Source: Annulohypoxylon bovei var. microspora
Taxonomy: Eukaryota; Ascomycota; Sordariomycetes; Xylariales; Hypoxylaceae
Direction of reading: 5' to 3'
DNA length: 64,000 nt
Assembly (NCBI GenBank): GCA_022836615.1
Contig: MU405212.1
Span: 372,001-436,000, forward strand
Shown one piece after another: positions 21,679 to 31,683 of this stretch (positions are counted from its first letter, which is position 1; every line of letters begins with the position of its first letter). Under the pieces are notes generated by a model. That model made no database searches. It was not told the DNA's origin and saw only the letters and a list, made by a program, of their open reading frames with translations. A program made the translations under genes and the position numbers.

Positions 21679-24394
21679 TGGGCTTTTCTCCCTACCAACT
21701 CAGGGTTGTCCCAGGGCACTTAGTACTATAACCACAGAACGCGTTACTCTCCATTCCCCGCATTCACTATGCAGTATGAACAATATCCATAAAGATGAAA
21801 TGTCACTTGGTACGTCTAACGATTCTGTCGTATTGAACCTGTCTAAACGAGACCAGAGCAGGTTCTTTGAATGTGCTCTCTAACCGTTATTAGACTAGCC
21901 CAGTTCGTCGACAGTGAGCAGGCAAGGATAATGCCTTGTTGCCTTGCTTATATGTAAGCAACACAACCTATCATGCCTGGTTTTCGCCCGTAGCATGAGT
22001 GAGTCTTTTCTTAGAAATCTCATAAATATACATGCTTGGTTCTCAACTAACTCCTTGGAATCTAGTACTGGACCTAATGAGTGGTTTGGGTAAAACTCCG
22101 CGACACCTTCAGCACATTCGTTAGCCAGGATAGTTCGGGCTTGCTTTCCGCCAATCCTCATGGCTAGCTATCATCATAGCAGAAACAATGATGCTCAGGT
22201 CATCGAAATCTATTACTCTCCTACGTAATGTCCTAGTAGCGACCATGAGCTACTCCGAAATTCTAAAGGCCGCCGGCTATAGTGTGTATTGTTTGAGAAT
22301 GAGTTGCATTACCTAACTAATTCTTCGATGTCATCCTAACTACTTGATTGTTGTATACTTGTGAGGATGATAGTAATGCCAGTAAAATCATGTAGAAGTT
22401 GTCTCATCCACAGCGGTGTGAAGGGGATTAGCTTGATATGCTCTGAGGCTTAAAATTATCATCCCCCCTTCCCTCAATTATAGAATAGCGGTTATCATAA
22501 ATCTCTTTCATCCGAAAAATTGCTACTGGAGACATACATTTTCAACTATCTAACAACAACTTCAAAGAACTAAAGTGGTCGTATGTAAGACACCCAGATG
22601 CCAATACTGAATGTGGCAGAGTTCTCCCGTATGTTTGTATCGTAAAGAGGATATGATTAGGAACGCATGGCAGATGGCCCCAAAACTTCAGCCAGGACAG
22701 GCCAGTGCTCAAGAGGGATTGACAGAGTTCTAGTCCCATCCTTCTTAGGAGTTGAGCGGTGCGTAGAGTTAAGAGGGTGGAATAGTATGAGAGAGAATAT
22801 TTGAGAGCCATTTCAGTTGAAGTCCTCTCAGGGGCGTTAGGCAAATAATACCTCTATCGCGGGTACCAGGGTAGGTACCTAGGCACTCGACGCGGATAAC
22901 TTAGAAGACGAAGGTTCGATGCATGTTTATGTGCTCATTGTGAAAAAGACTCCCCTAATTAAACCTTGTATAAGGTCATGATACTTTGATTACTTCCTAA
23001 TGTTTATCCCTTGAACGCACAATTTTTAATTGCTCCCTTATATTTAAGTTTGCCATGAACTTATTTTACGTATCCCTTCTTTCTTAAGCAACCGCACCTA
23101 CTTTAAGAACTACAACTTAACTTATAAAGAGTAATAAATCTCTCGGAGTTGAAATCTTTCTTCGACTATCTTCACTCTTTCAACCCCAAGGATACGATAA
23201 ATCTTTCATAATTCCTACTACTACCTTAGTAGTTAAGAATAAAATTTTATTTACTAAGAAAAGTTTGAGGAGACAAGCCTTTCTTCGTTAAAATAATGAT
23301 TCAAAAGCAACATTTGAACTTTTCAATTCTTCCTACATTAAGTTTCGATAGAAGTGAGTCGCCTATTGAGATCGTGTGAAGGATCGCTGAGCCTCCTTGG
23401 ATAAGGACTCCAGCCGACGACGAATCTCTCATTATCGATCTGTCCGAGGACTACCGCATCTTCCTCCAAAACAAATACATTGAAGACGGGATTGGGCACA
23501 TTTATATACCCCATAGAACTACCCGTCAACCCAACAGACGGGCCTGCCCTGGTTCTATGGGATATGAAGAAGACGGCTGCTAGTTTACTATTCGGAAAAA
23601 GACTGAGCGTATTGAAGCGACGTACGCACAGGCGGCACACACCGCTAGAGTCGCCAACCAAGTATACGCAGTCAAGTCAGACGTTGCAGAACGATTTGCG
23701 AGCTTCTACGAAGCACCGATGCAATGCCGTACAATTCTTTAAGTACAAGTACCCCAACATGGAACCCGTCCTATTTCAGCAAAACCGTCGTCTGCAAGGG
23801 TTGGAGAGCCTGGTGACGGACTAGAGCATACAGCGCATCTCCCTGGGAGGAGCACAGCTTCGGGAGAAGGATATGTTCATCTCTTAGAAAAATACAGAGC
23901 TGGTAATTTCGTAGAGTTAGGCACCGCTCTGCAGTTCCCGTGGACGTCTTCTTAATTAACCCCCGTGCCTGAGGGGCTGTGGGGTTGTTGCACGTGATCA
24001 AGGGTTGGCCCCACTAAAAAGCTATCACACTTTGAAAAACTGAACTAGCAAAACTTTTAGAAAAATCAACCTATTCCTATGATGAAGACCTACTGCTTGT
24101 TATTCAGGGCAGAGCTACTACAACTAGGTTAGTTGGGAAATTATATGCGAAGCACCATGACAGGGAGGAGCTTGATCGCTGAGTTGTAAATATGGGTACG
24201 AGACAGCTAGCTTTTTATCTAGACCTGAGATGCGCTTCCATCGCCGAGGGAACTGAGGTGTATCCGTCGCAAACTTCAAATAATACTCAATAATTAAAAA
24301 ATCGAGAAGTGGAATGCTTTAATCAATGTCTAAGATACCTAGTACATTAACGCACAAAAAAATAATGGAAGTTAAATAAACCAAAAAGTTAATT
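21679..24394. other. gene-poor, partly AT-rich region
   Basis: About 22900-23340 and 24000-24390 are visibly AT-rich. Between them lies a possible decayed reading frame (23380-23825). A CCTAGG motif occurs near 22877. No intact gene seen. Confidence 0.5.
23380..23825 (+). pseudogene. possible decayed coding fragment
   Basis: One plus frame from 23380 to 23742 is open apart from a single TAG at 23581, and its composition looks protein-like (PADDESLIIDLSEDYRIFLQ, then RIEATYAQAAHTARVANQVY). After the TAA at 23740 the reading could continue in another frame (FFKYKYPNMEPVLFQQNRRL) to 23823. I do not recognise the family. An intron ending at the CTAG before 23584 would be an alternative to a nonsense mutation. 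Chance open frames remain possible. Confidence 0.25.
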
Positions 24395-24498
24395 CGACGC
24401 AGGCCTGATTCGAACAGACGCCCCCGAAGGGATGTGATAATCCATAAGATATTCTAGATATTCTAGTCACACGCATTAGACCACTCTGCCACTGCGCC
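24395..24498 (-). tRNA. tRNA-Ser(AGA) with intron
   Basis: On the minus strand: acceptor GGCGCAG/CTGCGTC, A-box-like TGGCAGAGTGG, anticodon stem TGTGA/TCACA, loop CTAGAA plus A, anticodon AGA, a long variable arm (CCCTTCGGGGG), T arm GTCTG-TTCGAAT-CAGGC and discriminator G. The long variable arm and G73 fit serine. A 22-nt intron (24439-24460) sits one base 3' of the anticodon, the standard place. The mature tRNA is 82 nt before CCA addition. Confidence 0.9.
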
Positions 24499-25392
24499 TT
24501 AAGTTGGATGTGGCTTGACCATGTCGAAACGCCCTTTTTAGACCACTATATTGCAAAGATTAGCTATCCCAAGTGGGTTGAAAAAGCGCTTTACTTGAAT
24601 GGGAGAGGTGCGTGGACTAGGGCTAGAAGGCTTCAATGTTTAGTAGCACGTTTGCTTTTCGATTTAACAAGACGCACGTAGCTCTCATATCTAAATCCAG
24701 AAATTGAAAATGAAACATGAAATATCTATTCCCTTATTCTAATTTTTCTACTTTTAATTTCGTTGGTTTCTATTAGGAAAGAATGTGTGAAGTCAAGTCT
24801 TTACGCAAACGGTATGTGGCCTAGCAAGCCAAAAGCCAGTCTCATACATGGATGATCGAATCGCTTTGGCAGCCTTACTGCATCGTTTCTCTTTAACAAT
24901 ATCGAAAGCCAATTCGGATTCGTTCGTTAATCGAAGATAATGTGAGCAAATATACCATCGGGAAGTCACAATTCCAGAGGCATATCTGTTGCTATTCTAA
25001 ACTTGGCATATATCGCATGGGATGCCAGACTTGGTACCTACATATAAGAGCGATTTTAGGATGTGGCCAAACCGTCAAACAAGCAGACATAGCAAACGAC
25101 GTCGAGAATATGAAGCGGTTTTTAACAAAATGTTAAGGCTTAATGATTAGGCTATGGACTCGAAGAGCGGCTTGTCGAGGAACAGCTCGACGCGGATATA
25201 CCGCCGGCAACGAACTTCGAGGAGTCTCTCTCTACCTAGGCTAGGTATGTACATAAGAAAAGATGCGAGCGTGCATCCACGGATGACAGTCATTATTAGG
25301 TTCGATCATTAGTATGTACTTCGTCAGTATCGTAAAACTTTTGGTTTGGTTTAGCTTCGGTTTGTTTTGTTTTTTCTACTCCTCGACTTCTT
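24499..25392. other. intergenic, tRNA-Ser to the 422-aa gene
   Basis: No gene seen. A CCTAGG motif lies at about 25233-25248. The 5' flank of tRNA-Ser and the 3' flank of the next gene fall here. Confidence 0.6.
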
Positions 25393-26661
25393 CTACCGCT
25401 TAAACTTGGTCAAGAACCCGAACCTCAGAAACTTCGGCGACGGCGACGATGCGAACGCCTCCTCCTGCTTCATCGCGCCCATCTTATCGTGCGCGCCCCC
25501 GCTCGCGCTCTTCCCCGGGCTCCGCCCTCCCAGCCGCCCCTTCAGCGTCCACAGCGAGTCGGCCTTCTTCAGCAGCGGGATCCGCGACGCGGCCCGCGGC
25601 TTCTCGTACGCCGCAGCCGCCGCCGCCGCCGCCTCGTCGCTCTGCGTCCAGTCGACGCGGTGCTCGTGCGCCGCCGCCGCCGGGTCCGCGGCCACGGCCA
25701 GCGTCTCCTCCGACGAGGCCTCGTCGACGGGCAGCTCGGCCGGCGCCGCGAGCCGCACCGCCACGCCCGCCGGCGGCTCGTCCTCCGCGATGTCCGCGAT
25801 CGCGCTCTTCCGCCGGCCCCGCACTACGTGCGTCAGCCCGATCACGCTGTGCCGCCGGAACCGCGTGCCCTCCTCCCTCTCGTCGGACGCCGACGCCGGC
25901 TGCGCGCTCTGGAACGGGTTCCGGAACTCGATGGGTTTGTCGCGCTGGCTGTGCGCGCGCTCCAGCGCGCGGGTCTGCTGCTGCGGAGGCGGGGCGCTCG
26001 CGTCGTCGAGGTCGGAGGCCCGCCGCGAGGCTTGGTGTTTTAGCGCTGTTTGCGAGAGGCTGTGCACGAGGTTTCGTGACCGCATGCTGTTTGCCGTCGC
26101 TGTTCTTTCGAACTGTGCCGCTGCTTCCTGCGGGACGTAGGGGTACGGCGGGGCTTGTGGTTGTGTTTGTGTTTGGGCCGCGCTGTCTGTCGTCGTCGTT
26201 GCCGTTGCGGGCGGCGGTTCGACCTTGATGATGGATTTCCGTCGGAGCTTATCTTGGATGGATTTGGACATCGATCGTACGGCTTTCGGTTCTGGTGGTG
26301 GTTGGGTGCTGCTTTCCTTCGATAGCTGGTCCGACGCCGTGGATTTGTGCCTCGTTACCCTTGCCGCGAAACTCGACTCGTTAGGTCCTAAATTCGTCGG
26401 CTCCGGCTGGCTTATAGGTGTGTCGTGGTCCTTGCTCTGTGCTGATGGGGCTTCTGCCAGTCTTTCTCTCCTCTTCCTCTTTTCCTTTAACGCCTCCTGC
26501 TCGGCGATGACGACGTATAACCGCCGACGCAAGTCATCGGGGTCGAAAGGCTGTGACTTGTGCCTATGCTGCTTTATAAGATTTTGTTTGTACGGGTCCG
26601 GCTTAGTGGCACTTTGCCTAGCCGAACCAGACGGTTGATGGGCACCCGTAGGACGGCCCAT
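25393..26661 (-). CDS. unrecognised basic, low-complexity fungal protein
   Basis: Single-exon frame of 422 aa from the ATG at 26661. An in-frame ATG exists four codons upstream (26673), but the second has near-ideal context (CACCATGGG), so I prefer it. It is mostly disordered and rich in Ser, Pro, Gln, Ala and Arg. Recognisable blocks are a basic helix (PFDPDDLRRRLYVVIAEQEA then LKEKRKRRERL), serine near basic residues (RRKSIIKV, FRRHSVIGL, RRKSAIAD) resembling kinase sites, an eight-alanine run near residue 345, and a basic C-terminus KFLRFGFLTKFKR. The 3' half is very GC-rich. I assign no function. The length of the frame and ordered blocks suggest a real ascomycete-type gene. Confidence 0.75.
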   Translation of the reverse strand: MGRPTGAHQPSGSARQSATKPDPYKQNLIKQHRHKSQPFDPDDLRRRLYVVIAEQEALKEKRKRRERLAEAPSAQSKDHDTPISQPEPTNLGPNESSFAARVTRHKSTASDQLSKESSTQPPPEPKAVRSMSKSIQDKLRRKSIIKVEPPPATATTTTDSAAQTQTQPQAPPYPYVPQEAAAQFERTATANSMRSRNLVHSLSQTALKHQASRRASDLDDASAPPPQQQTRALERAHSQRDKPIEFRNPFQSAQPASASDEREEGTRFRRHSVIGLTHVVRGRRKSAIADIAEDEPPAGVAVRLAAPAELPVDEASSEETLAVAADPAAAAHEHRVDWTQSDEAAAAAAAAYEKPRAASRIPLLKKADSLWTLKGRLGGRSPGKSASGGAHDKMGAMKQEEAFASSPSPKFLRFGFLTKFKR

Positions 26662-29600
26662 GGTGAATTGCATTATGTTTATCCTCCTCTATCCAGATAA
26701 ATTCGACGGGGTGAGGCTGTAAGCAGGTTTAGATGCTTAAGGGTGTCAAAGCTCGTGGCATCGGGCGAAGACAGAACTCAATAATCGATGTTGACAGCTT
26801 GGATTAGGTTCTCGCGAAGAGCGTGTAAGCCGGGTGAGATTATAGACTATAGATTTCTATGTCTCAGCTTGTCATAAGTGCCAGTTTCTTATCTGCGTAT
26901 AACCAGTGTGGCGCGTGATCCGTCTCACGAGACTCGAGCTTGCTCACGAAGGGAAAGGCTAAGACAGCAGCGATGATCGATGTAAGACAAGACTAAATTA
27001 GGTACCTAAACTACCTGGGTAGCGGAAAGATCCAGGAGCATGTGAGGGAGGATCTTTCACGAGCAGCATTTAGGTTTTAAAGAAAGTAGGTTACATCGGC
27101 TCTGCGAGACGGACGAGGCGATCCATTTTCTACTACAATAGGGAGGTCGACCCTTCTTAAATGAAAATCCGGGGCAAGGCCTGCAAAACGCGCCCATCTC
27201 GGGCAAGCGAGTGAAGCCTCTTTTAAACGTAACATGGGGTGGTACAGGGGGGCGGTAGAACGGTAACGAACGGGAATGGTCCGTCACTTGACTATCGGGC
27301 TTCGTTAGCCTCAGCTATCAGAAGCTAACACCTAGCTCTACAAAAGAAGACGAGGGAAACACTAACGGTTCCCGGCGAGTGCGTGACCTCGGTTTCTTCT
27401 TTGTTGCCCTTTAGTTTCTACGTACGATTCTCCGAAGCTCGAGGCTTCGTGGCCCGTGGTCCTGTGCGGAACCGAGACGCAGTTCTGGTGTCATAATTTA
27501 CCCGCCTCTGGATCTATAATGCAGTGTAACGGTCTCCTGTAAGAGCCCATAGGAGCCAAAGGAGGCGGTCTGCTAGGATAGACGTAAGGTATGGACACAT
27601 GGTAGGCACGTATTTGAATTTTAGACAGGAGGAGCTCTACGGTGGATATGGACAACTGGGGGCGAACGGGGTGGAGGGGACAATGGCGGTTGAATCCCTG
27701 TCATCGATCCTGGTCGTACATAAACCCCAGCCTATGTAGCGGACTCTGATCGCATATTGGTTCGTGCCGGTTGGCTTATGCACGTACCCTAGTGGCTTTT
27801 TCCCCAAGGGGAAGAGGAGAGAACTGAACCAGTATGGGGACGGGGAGAGCGCCCTCGCATTCCAAATTCTGCGAGAGAAGGGTGATATGTAGTCCTTAAT
27901 GTAGGAAGTTGCACAGCGTCTTGATCGGTCTTGTTCCGCGAAGGTCTCGGTGTTTTCATCTGCACTTCCCGTCTCACTACAGGTAGGGTACCGGATTTCA
28001 TGCCCCTGGCGGGACTGGTTGCGTCCCATGGGCCATGGATGTATGTACGCAGGTAGGGTAGATTCTTGATATGTAGCTGCCGCATCGACCGTACGACGGC
28101 TCGGTCGATGAGAGCATGTTGATCTACTAAGTAGCTCGGGTGTCAAGATATCACACCTAGAGACATTCCAGTCTAGAGCGTCCAACCATATTTACATTCG
28201 CACGCTTGGCTTTCACCAATATTTGCCCACAGTCGGGCCTCGCCAACCGGCAGTTTAGGGTGATACGTCGAATCATACCAACAATCTGCGGGTTGGCATG
28301 CAGAGATCCTGCTGTAGAGCTGCTAGCGATGAAAGCTATGTAACTCTGCAGATGAGATGCCAATCAATGATGATGGCTTTTAAGTAATGTTGAGGAGTAA
28401 TGGACTGCTTATTCACGGGCGAATACAGAATTGAGGAGAACTTTACGTTTAGGTAAACACGTAGCTCCTGTAAATAAGCACTCTAAGTGTTGACGGGCTA
28501 TCGTATGTGAACCGTGGCCTTCGATAATCTGGTCTTTATACTTTGACGCCAGCCCCTCTAAAAGTTATGCTAGACATGATGATCAGACGACGCTATCGAA
28601 TGATAATTGGTATTAGGGATGATTTGGTAGGATAGTCAGAATAGTTTGTTTGGCAGGGATGAGTTGAAGAGCCTCTCTGTCAGGTCCACGGCCAAGCTAT
28701 CTATGTATGGCTACTGATTCGATCCATGGATGCCAACAACCACACTGTGGTTAAGCCGGTATCCTTGTCATAATAAGTAGATCCCGTTAGGCATGAGCAC
28801 GGATGATAATACATTACGAAAAGAACATTCCAAGGTTCTACTCGCATTCAGGAGTGACCTAGCCGCTGACACACAGATATGACTGTCTCCAACAGATAGT
28901 TCTTACCTAATACGTACTCAAGCCGTCAAAGACACGCATCTATAGGCTTGATCAATACGATAAAGGAGTGATAATGAGATGGATGTTAGGGTTATTCTAG
29001 CCAAAATGGACATTGCACATATAATCCCCACCACTAACTACCTAGTAGGTAAAGTAGAAGAATGATACACTGTCACCAGGTTGGAAACGTCAACGGTAGT
29101 ATCGTACCAGCCGTAGGATGTAGGATGACAAATTCGGAGTTTTTTTAAGAATTGTCGATTGTCGATCGACAAACAATCCTTGATCCACGGCCCGAGTGTT
29201 GAAGAGCCGGGGTTTCGGATGATACCGAATACTGATCTATAATACGAATATCGGAGCAATAAGATTGAAACTGTTGTAATATTGACAACAAACACAAAGG
29301 CATGAGGTATGCGTATCGCTAAATTGGTGATCATTGTCGAAAGAAGTGAGGAGTCCTATATAGAAGGAAAGGAAGTAATAGTTCATGATGAACGTGGCTC
29401 GTGAGGGTTATCCAGAACATCTGCAATAACTTTGCTGGCAGAGACAAGTGTAAAAAGGCTGATAATTGACCGAGTCGGCCTTAACTCGCAGAAGAGAAAT
29501 TTTATATAAGATGATGACTGTTGATCATGACCGTTGAGTTGCTGAGTTGCGGCACAAATGTTCAAACCGTCGAATTAAGATTGAAAGAAAGTAACAACGT

Positions 29601-29755
29601 GGCCGGACCGATTGTATTGGAAGAGAAGCCACATCTTCACCCATACACGGACGGCGCAGACATGAAGAAAGATCGACAGAAATGTGAAAAAAAAAGAACA
29701 GAATAGAATAGAGCTAGAATAAGACAAAAAAAATACAAAAAAATACAGTGCGATG
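26662..29755. other. intergenic, 3.1 kb without a recognisable gene
   Basis: It holds the 5' flank of the 422-aa gene and a palindrome TTAGGTACCTAA at 26998-27009. A 182-codon minus frame at 27637-28185 shows no family features and is probably chance. The right part becomes AT-rich. Confidence 0.5.
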
Positions 29756-29838
29756 CTCTCGATCGGGGAATCGAACCCCGGCCACCTGCGAACTTGTTCG
29801 ATGACAAGCAGGTATCCTGACCACTAGACCAATCGAGA
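29756..29838 (-). tRNA. tRNA-Asp(GTC) with 11-nt intron
   Basis: On the minus strand: acceptor TCTCGAT/ATCGAGA, T8 G9, D arm GTCTAGTGGTCAGGAT, anticodon stem CCTGC/GCAGG, loop TTGTCA plus C, anticodon GTC, T arm CGGGG-TTCGATT-CCCCG and discriminator G. An 11-nt intron (29791-29801) follows position 37. Without it the tRNA is 72 nt. Downstream on the minus strand the flank is A/T-rich. Confidence 0.95.
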
Positions 29839-30462
29839 TGAGGTGCGTTCCGGGAACGCGATTTCGCTAGTGAGCTGATTGTTGAGAATTCTGCTTGGAA
29901 AATTAGTATATAGCACTGCGTATAGTGTGACCAACAAACCAATGAAACTCTTTGATAAGCCCCACTAGTTCTCATAGGATGAACACCAGGATTAGATGTA
30001 CAGTATCACAATTACCTAATAGATATTGACATTACTTCAACTTCACTTCTTTACTTGAAAACTTCTATTATGATATGACTAAATATAGATATATACTGAA
30101 GCCTATTTCTTATATAGCCGTTCGTTATAAACTAAGAAACCATGATGATATTAACTGTAACTATACGTTCTTCATACCTAGATCTCAGAAGCGGGGTCTA
30201 GATCTTACTCCAAATCCCCACAATGTAGACGATCTACTGCCCCTCACCACCGATAAGATATCCCATCGTATTAGACAGGGAAGCTACATACTAACGCCTC
30301 TTGGTGAGCAAGTATTCTAGCCTTGTCTTGGGTGTCATGTGAATTTTCTAGTAATTCCAAAGTAAAGAAAGTCTCTCATAGAATCACCTGTGGTAGTAAC
30401 CCTCCCCAATTCACACTTTGAGATCTATATATACCAAAAATCCTGATACTACTTCCCCCACG
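29839..30462. other. AT-rich intergenic before UreG
   Basis: No gene seen. The stretch is AT-rich and becomes the UreG 5' leader near its right end. Confidence 0.6.
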
Positions 30463-31435
30463 ATGGCAATGCACTCACACGACGGCGGCTTGACGAGCCA
30501 CGCGAGCCACGCCCATTCCCACGAAGGCTTTTCAGCCGCCGAGCATGGCCATTCCCACGAGATCCTCGACGGGCCCGGAAGCTTCCTGGGCCGCGAGATG
30601 CCCATTATAGAAGGCCGCGACTGGAACGAGCGAGCCTTCACCATTGGCATAGGAGGGTGAGTACCCATACCTACCCATACCCATACCTTGAGATATATCT
30701 CGGGCCAGCATCCCCCCGGCGAGAAAGACAGAGGCATAGGCACCAAAGCCACACCATCAAGACCACAAGCTAAGCAAGCCAACCCCCCTCCACAGCCCCG
30801 TCGGCTCCGGCAAGACCGCCCTAATGCTCGCGCTCTGCCTGGCGCTGCGGTCGCGGTACTCGCTCGCCGCCGTAACCAACGACATCTTCACGCGCGAGGA
30901 CGCCGAGTTCCTGACGCGGCACGCCGCGCTGCCGGCGCCGCGCATCCGGGCCATCGAGACGGGCGGGTGCCCGCACGCGGCCGTGCGCGAGGACGTGTCG
31001 GCGAACCTGGCCGCGCTCGAGGACCTGCACGTCGCCTTCGGCACCGACATCCTGCTCATCGAGTCGGGCGGCGACAACCTCGCCGCCAACTACAGCCGCG
31101 AGCTCGCCGACTTCATTATCTACGTCATCGACGTCAGCGGCGGCGACAAGATCCCGCGCAAGGGCGGCCCGGGAATCACCCAGAGCGACTTGTTAGTTGT
31201 TAACAAGACGGACTTGGCTGAGGCCGTGGGCGCCGATCTAGGTGTCATGGAGCGCGACGCGCGCAAGATGCGGGAGGGCGGCCCGACGGTGTTCGCGCAG
31301 GTCAAGAAGGGCGTTGGGGTGGACCATATCGTCAATTTGATCGTTAGCGCGTGGAGGGCGAGTGGCGCTGAGGAGGTGTGTAAGGCGAGAGGGGGCCCGA
31401 AGCCGACGGCTGGCTTGGAGACGTTGGGGTCATGA
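30463..31435 (+). CDS. ureG: urease accessory GTPase UreG
   Basis: SIMIBI-class GTPase that delivers nickel to urease together with UreD and UreF in the cytosol. Exons 30463-30656 and 30796-31435 give 277 aa. The intron splits a glycine codon inside the P-loop region, giving GIGGPVGSGKTAL after splicing. Residues 1-35 are His-rich (MHSHDGG, SHASHAHSHEG, HGHSHE), a likely nickel-binding extension as in other eukaryotic UreG proteins. Family motifs: TNDIFTREDAEFL, GGCPHAAVREDVSANL (metal-site CPH), LIESGGDNLAANYS, GGDKIPRKGGPGI and NKTDL. Exon 2 is strikingly more GC-rich than exon 1. No other urease gene is in the window. A second in-frame ATG lies at 30469. Confidence 0.96.
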
Positions 31436-31683
31436 GCTAATTCGTACGTGTTACGGTTACATTTTAAAGGCTCACGTATCACGATAACATGATACCAAAA
31501 AATCAAATCCTCACTTAGAGATATATATTCCTGAGTAGGGCAGGGATATAATTAAAAACCATTATCATTTATCTCGTAATAGTCCGAACAGTCATGGCAT
31601 TGGGAATTGCATGCTATGCTCCTTTAAGTGACTTGTGGGTGACTAGAAGCTGACGTACTCATGCTCTATCTGTATTTGCGTGC

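Noticed and set aside
25449..26228. Plus-strand frames opposite the 422-aa gene
   Set aside because: They are Arg/Pro/Ala-rich shadows of a GC-rich coding strand.
27637..28185. 182-codon minus-strand frame as a gene
   Set aside because: One such frame is expected by chance in this much DNA; there are no domains, signal peptide or splice support.
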